From contig CAZJHX010000199.1 of NCBI GenBank assembly GCA_964545715.1, positions 1 to 17,060 on the forward strand: a DNA stretch of 17,060 bases, read 5' to 3'. The translations under genes were made by a program, and so were the position numbers. Under the pieces are notes generated by a model. The model saw only the letters and a list, made by a program, of their open reading frames with translations. It was not told the DNA's origin and ran no database searches. Shown here piece after piece: positions 14,296-17,060 of this stretch. Position 1 is the stretch's first letter, and each line of letters opens with the position of its first letter. This DNA is from CAZJHX01 sp964545715 (GTDB lineage Bacteria; Myxococcota_A; UBA9042; GCA-2863065).

Positions 14296-14603
14296 GTGGC
14301 GCCCACCGGAACGGTTGCCACTGCATGTCGACTGTCGTTTGAGAATCACTCTCCGAGCATCTGGAGCCCGTGGGGTGCCGAAACAGCGCCGGGGCCGCAG
14401 TACCGCGATCTCGAAACATCGGAGAATTCGTCGTCATCGCCCTCGTCAGGCCGATTCCACCGAAATCGACGGCCGAATGGTCCGCTCTCAGGTGGCGTTG
14501 CCCATCCCTGTTTGCAGGTTCAGGCCCGCCGACCGGCAGGATGGGCAGGACGGGCACTTCGGCACCGTCCGCCAGGCCCCTGGTCGGTTCGACTGCTCCA
14601 CTG
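14296..14603. other. 308-bp intergenic stretch, possibly the 3' end of an insertion sequence
   Basis: No coding frame with protein character is visible on either strand. It lies between the toxin-antitoxin promoter and the stop codon of the transposase remnant, so its part nearest 14604 probably includes the former right end of that element. An imperfect dyad around 14449-14474 (GGCCGATT with AATCGACGGCC) is the only structure noted. Confidence 0.5.
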
Positions 14604-15341
14604 CTACGCCGCTTTTCGATGGTAGAAGTTCAACAGGCCGCCCAGCCGCTCGCGCCGTTTGACCGGGCTGTCGCAGCCGGCGACGGTGGGAGCCGGCGTG
14701 AGCAACCGGTTGCCCAGCCCCTGGTGATGACGCTCTGTGTGGTAGTGCGCGACATACTCCCTGACGACCCGGCGCAGATGGCCCTCGCCCAGCGGCACAA
14801 TCCGGCTCAGGCACTCGGATTTGATCGACAGCACGAAGCGCTCGGCGTGGGCGTTGAGATTCGGGCTCCGCGCCGGTAGCCGTAACGGCGCTACACCGCC
14901 GTCTTTCAACAAGCCCCGAAACGCAGAGCTGTACAGCGGATCGCGATCGATGATCAGATGGCGGACCCCGAGCAGGAAACCGTCCTCGCAGTCCGTGAGA
15001 TTGCGTGCAATCTGCGTCATCCACGCGCCGCTGGGACTGCAGCTGATGCCCGCGATCTCGACCCGGCGAGTTTCGAGTCGCATGACGAAGAAGACGAAGT
15101 ACCGAACAAGGCCGCCGGCGGTGAGAACCTCGACCGTGAAGAAATCCGCACTGGCGATCGCGCTCCAGTGCGCCGCGAGAAACGTCTTCCACGGCGTACG
15201 TTTACCTCGCTGTGGGGCCGGTACGATGCCGTGATTCGCCAGAATCCGCTTCACCGTGTTGCGGCCGATTTCGTGCCCGACGTGTCGCAGCGCATCGCGG
15301 ATCCGCGTGTAGCCCCACTTCGGAAAATGTGGAGCTCCACA
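14604..15341 (-). pseudogene. N-terminally truncated rve/DDE transposase remnant (minus strand)
   Basis: The frame from about 15341 to 14604 reads HFPKWGYTRIRDALRHVGHEI, then the whole integrase core: first Asp in SADFF, second in LIIDRD, and Glu in NAHAERF, with exactly 35 residues between the last two. It ends with HYHTERHHQGLGNRLL and a normal C-terminus (LLNFYHRKAA). The N-terminal 100 or so residues (DNA-binding part) are missing, because the frame is closed by TAA at 15344-15342. A GTG at 15254 could give 216 residues, but it lies inside the homologous region and is unlikely to be native. The family differs from the transposase at 11956: the end sequence and the HHQGLGN motif are distinct. 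It is fused head to head with the next remnant. Confidence 0.88.
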
Positions 15342-15461
15342 TTACGAAATGGGGAGCCGAGAGGATCCGCGGCCAACGCGCTGCGGGTATCGGGGTGTCC
15401 CCCAATTTCTCAAATTGTGGAGCGCATATTTCCTATGGGGGGAGCCGAGAGGATCCGCGGC
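15325..15461 (+). repeat. Two imperfect direct copies of a ~49-bp block, each ending in an identical 23 bp
   Basis: Blocks 15325-15373 and 15412-15461 both run from AAA(A/T)TGTGGAGC to an identical 23-bp segment (15351-15373 and 15439-15461). Both encode the WGAERIRG or GGAERIRG motif of the transposase. The second copy continues into the real gene (GELLKLGIRVSKRT); the first breaks into unrelated codons. This looks like a partial duplication or a nested insertion. Confidence 0.85.
15326..15343. repeat. 18-bp perfect palindrome at the junction of two transposase remnants
   Basis: AATGTGGAGCTCCACATT is a perfect palindrome centred between 15334 and 15335. Outward on both sides the sequence remains partly similar (CCCC..TTCG, GGATCCGCG, GCGCTGCG), giving an imperfect inverted repeat of about 65 bp per arm. 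It is where the minus- and plus-strand transposase frames meet. Confidence 0.9.
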
Positions 15462-16125
15462 GAACTGCTCAAGCTCGGGATTCGGGTCAGTAAGCGAACG
15501 ATCCAGAAGTACATGAAACGGGCGCTGCAGCCGCAAGAGCGCGGCCAGACTTGGAGGACGTTGATAGAGAACCACGCTGACGACGTCTGGGCCTGTGACT
15601 TCCTCCAACTGTACGACGTGCTGTTCCAGCCCATCTTCGCGTTCTTCATCGTGAAGCACGGGACCCGCGAGGTCGTGCACGTCGGCGTGACCCGGACGCC
15701 GAGCGACCGGTGGCCGGCGCAGCAGCTTCGCGAGGCTACGCCCTTTCGGTGAAGGCCCGAGGTTCCTGATCCGCGACAACGACGGCAAATTCGGCCGACA
15801 CGTCGCCGCGGTCGCTGAGGGATCTGGCATCGAAGTCGTCCGTATCCCACCCCGGTCTCCGAATTTGAACGCCATCTGTGAGAGGTATCTTGGCAGCGTC
15901 CGGCGCGAGTGCCTGGACCATGTCGTCATCCTCAACGAGGCCCATCTGCGGCGCGTCCTCGAGGAGTACGCCCACGCGTACTTTAACAAGGCGCGGCCGC
16001 ACCAGGGAATCGGGCAGCGAGTCCCAGCCGCCGGTGTCGCTGGGGCAGCGGACGAGACGAGTGGCAAGGTCGTTGCTCTGCCCGTTCTTGGAGGCCTCCA
16101 CCACGACTACAGGAGGGCCGCATGA
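15342..16125 (+). pseudogene. Truncated and frameshifted rve/DDE transposase (plus strand), same family as 11956-13038
   Basis: Homology starts at the WGAERIRG motif and becomes continuous from about 15436 (GGAERIRGELLKLGIRV). The first part includes NHADDVWACDFLQLYD with the first catalytic Asp and ends REATPFR-stop at 15750. One extra base near 15747 shifts the frame. The continuation reads GEGPRFLIRDNDGKFG (second Asp), then NLNAICERYLGSVRRECLDH (Glu, at the canonical 35 residues), and ends GKVVALPVLGGLHHDYRRAA. The last 20 residues and NHAD(D/E)xWxCDFL are shared with the intact transposase at 11956-13038, so they are one family. The N-terminal DNA-binding domain is missing. The element is dead as written. 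The shift falls inside the catalytic core, unlike programmed frameshifts of IS3 elements. Confidence 0.9.
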
Positions 16126-16284
16126 GGCGCGGACGAGACGAGTAGCCAGCACGCTTCGCGAGGGCCAGAACCGCCGCTCCGTCCGCCCATGTCCGAGGCA
16201 ATCAGAGATAACGGCGGGGTATTCGGGAACGACAACACGCATACAACTTCGGAAGGCCGCTCTTGGTCCTTCCCTCGGAACGAG

Positions 16285-16290
16285 TATACT
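16285..16290 (+). promoter_or_regulatory. Candidate -10 element of the Uma2 gene, nearly leaderless
   Basis: TATACT lies 9 nt before ATG 16300, with TTGGTC at 16263-16268 as a possible -35 (16-bp spacer). A start point about 7 nt downstream of the -10 would leave a leader of only 2-3 nt. The GAGG at 16294-16297 is too close to the ATG to be an ordinary ribosome binding site. Confidence 0.45.
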
Positions 16291-16299
16291 GACGAGGTC

Positions 16300-16884
16300 A
16301 TGACCGAACCTGCGAGCAAGCGCCCCGCCGCCGCTGCGGATCTCCTGGCTCTTTCAGATGGCACCCGCGCTGAGGTCATCAACGGTGTTCTGGTGGAGAA
16401 AGAGGCCGCCAGTGGAGAGCACAACAACGCCCAGAACTCCATTGGCACCCAGGTCGGCTGGCGGTTCAAGCGGGGCGGTGGAGACGACGACCGACCTGGA
16501 GGCTGGTGGATCCAGACCGAAGCGCAGATTCAATATGAGTCCGGCGAGATCTACCGACATGATCTGGCTGGGTGGCGCCGGGACCGCGTGCCACAGAGCC
16601 CAGGGGGCCGGATCATCAGCACGCTGCCCGATTGGGTCTGCGAGATCTTGTCCCCATCGAATGCCGCCAACGACACGGTTCGGAAGTATCGAACCCTGCA
16701 CTGCGCCGGTGTGCCGCACTACTGGATCACGGACGTTGAGCATGGGACGGTGACGGTATATGAGTTGGCGGAGTCCGCCTACCTGGCGGTCGTGGTCGGG
16801 GAGCGTGGCGAGCGGCTGCGGCTGCCCCCGTTCGACGCCGTCGAGTTCGATATCGGCGTCCTGCTCGGCGACGACCCCGACTGA
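16300..16884 (+). CDS. Uma2-family (DUF820) PD-(D/E)XK nuclease-like protein
   Basis: The 194-residue protein is a typical Uma2/DUF820 member. It opens with a short lead (AADLLALSDGTRAEVINGVLVEK, residues about 12-34), then a histidine/asparagine segment GEHNNAQNSIGTQVGWRF. The nuclease core follows: an acidic residue in YRHDLAGWRRDR (about 86-97), then LPDWVCEILSPSN (about 110-122), and finally the DTVRKYRTLHCAGVPHYWITDVE strand-helix element. The fold is that of restriction-endonuclease-like proteins. Uma2 genes are multicopy in cyanobacteria and myxobacteria and their targets are unknown. ATG 16300 is preferred over 16189 because the first 37 residues of the longer frame lack family similarity. 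The gene sits next to the transposase remnant, so it was probably carried into this accessory region. Confidence 0.93.
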   Translation: MTEPASKRPAAAADLLALSDGTRAEVINGVLVEKEAASGEHNNAQNSIGTQVGWRFKRGGGDDDRPGGWWIQTEAQIQYESGEIYRHDLAGWRRDRVPQSPGGRIISTLPDWVCEILSPSNAANDTVRKYRTLHCAGVPHYWITDVEHGTVTVYELAESAYLAVVVGERGERLRLPPFDAVEFDIGVLLGDDPD

Positions 16885-17060
16885 GAGCATCGCGTGGCGT
16901 TGTGGCGCAGCCCGGCCGTATGGGCGTCGTCGCTCACCGTCTGGTCGTGCTGGCTACCCGACTCATCCGTGGATCATGCAGCCCTCCGGTAGTCGTAATG
17001 GAGCCCTGTCCCTCCTCAAAACTCGGTCCGGCCCCGTGCCGCACTCCGCGGCGGCCATCC

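Noticed and set aside
14276..14557. 93-residue minus-strand frame upstream of the antitoxin
   Set aside because: It overlaps the toxin-antitoxin promoter/operator and has no recognisable domain or ribosome binding site.
15740..15755. Programmed frameshift of an IS3-type orfA/orfB transposase
   Set aside because: The shift lies between the first and second catalytic Asp, with no slippery A-run; IS3 frameshifts lie before the catalytic domain.
16834..16860. Hairpin GACGCCG...CGGCGTC at the end of the Uma2 gene
   Set aside because: It lies inside the coding frame in GC-rich DNA and has no T-run, so it is probably chance.

Overview
The window looks like chromosomal DNA of a high-GC Gram-negative predator-type bacterium, most likely Myxococcota or a related former deltaproteobacterial lineage. 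The grounds are the strong GC bias, a Ser/Thr kinase fused to an ATPase and TPR module, Asp/Thr/Gly-rich secreted-protein linkers, Cys-rich tandem repeat proteins, and two proteins ending in a Gly-Cys / hydrophobic segment / Arg-Arg tail of the MYXO-CTERM type. This assignment rests on protein style only; no rRNA or tRNA gene is present.

Layout, left half. Positions 1-2096 (minus strand) are one uninterrupted reading frame of alternating 25- and 26-residue six-cysteine repeats, open at both ends. It meets, back to back at about 2085-2100, the N-terminally truncated end of a plus-strand surface protein (to 2841) with a Big_5-like segment and a C-terminal sorting tail. Neither gene keeps a start or promoter, so this is a rearrangement or an assembly join. 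A frame-disrupted minus-strand lipoprotein gene (about 3660-2792) follows. Next comes a 1203-residue protein kinase/AAA-type ATPase/TPR regulator (7375-3764, minus), with a 21-bp poly-G tract inside its linker. A divergent zinc-independent MDR oxidoreductase (7497-8474) lies on its other side.

Layout, middle. After a truncated serine beta-lactamase-type fragment (8477-8662) there is a two-gene operon of an AbiEii/MNT-like nucleotidyltransferase and a small partner (8802-9546). A four-segment membrane protein with an internal duplication (9619-11010) and a secreted, sorted protein with a low-complexity linker (11086-11895) follow.

Layout, right third. This is a mobile-element island: an intact rve/DDE transposase (11956-13038), a TacA/TacT-like DUF1778-GNAT toxin-antitoxin pair with a well-placed promoter/operator (13439-14295), two N-terminally truncated transposase remnants fused head to head over an 18-bp palindrome (14604-16125), and a Uma2-family PD-(D/E)XK protein (16300-16884).

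The genes do not form one pathway. The left and centre suggest surface biology and signalling; the right is accessory DNA built from insertion sequences and a toxin-antitoxin module. Several single genes (kinase, nucleotidyltransferase, Uma2) have a -10-like hexamer only 7-9 nt before the start codon, hinting at leaderless or nearly leaderless transcripts. I did not find a convincing new multi-gene defence system. The points most worth checking are the 2085-2100 junction, the poly-G tract in the kinase, the palindromic transposase junction and the 463-residue membrane protein.
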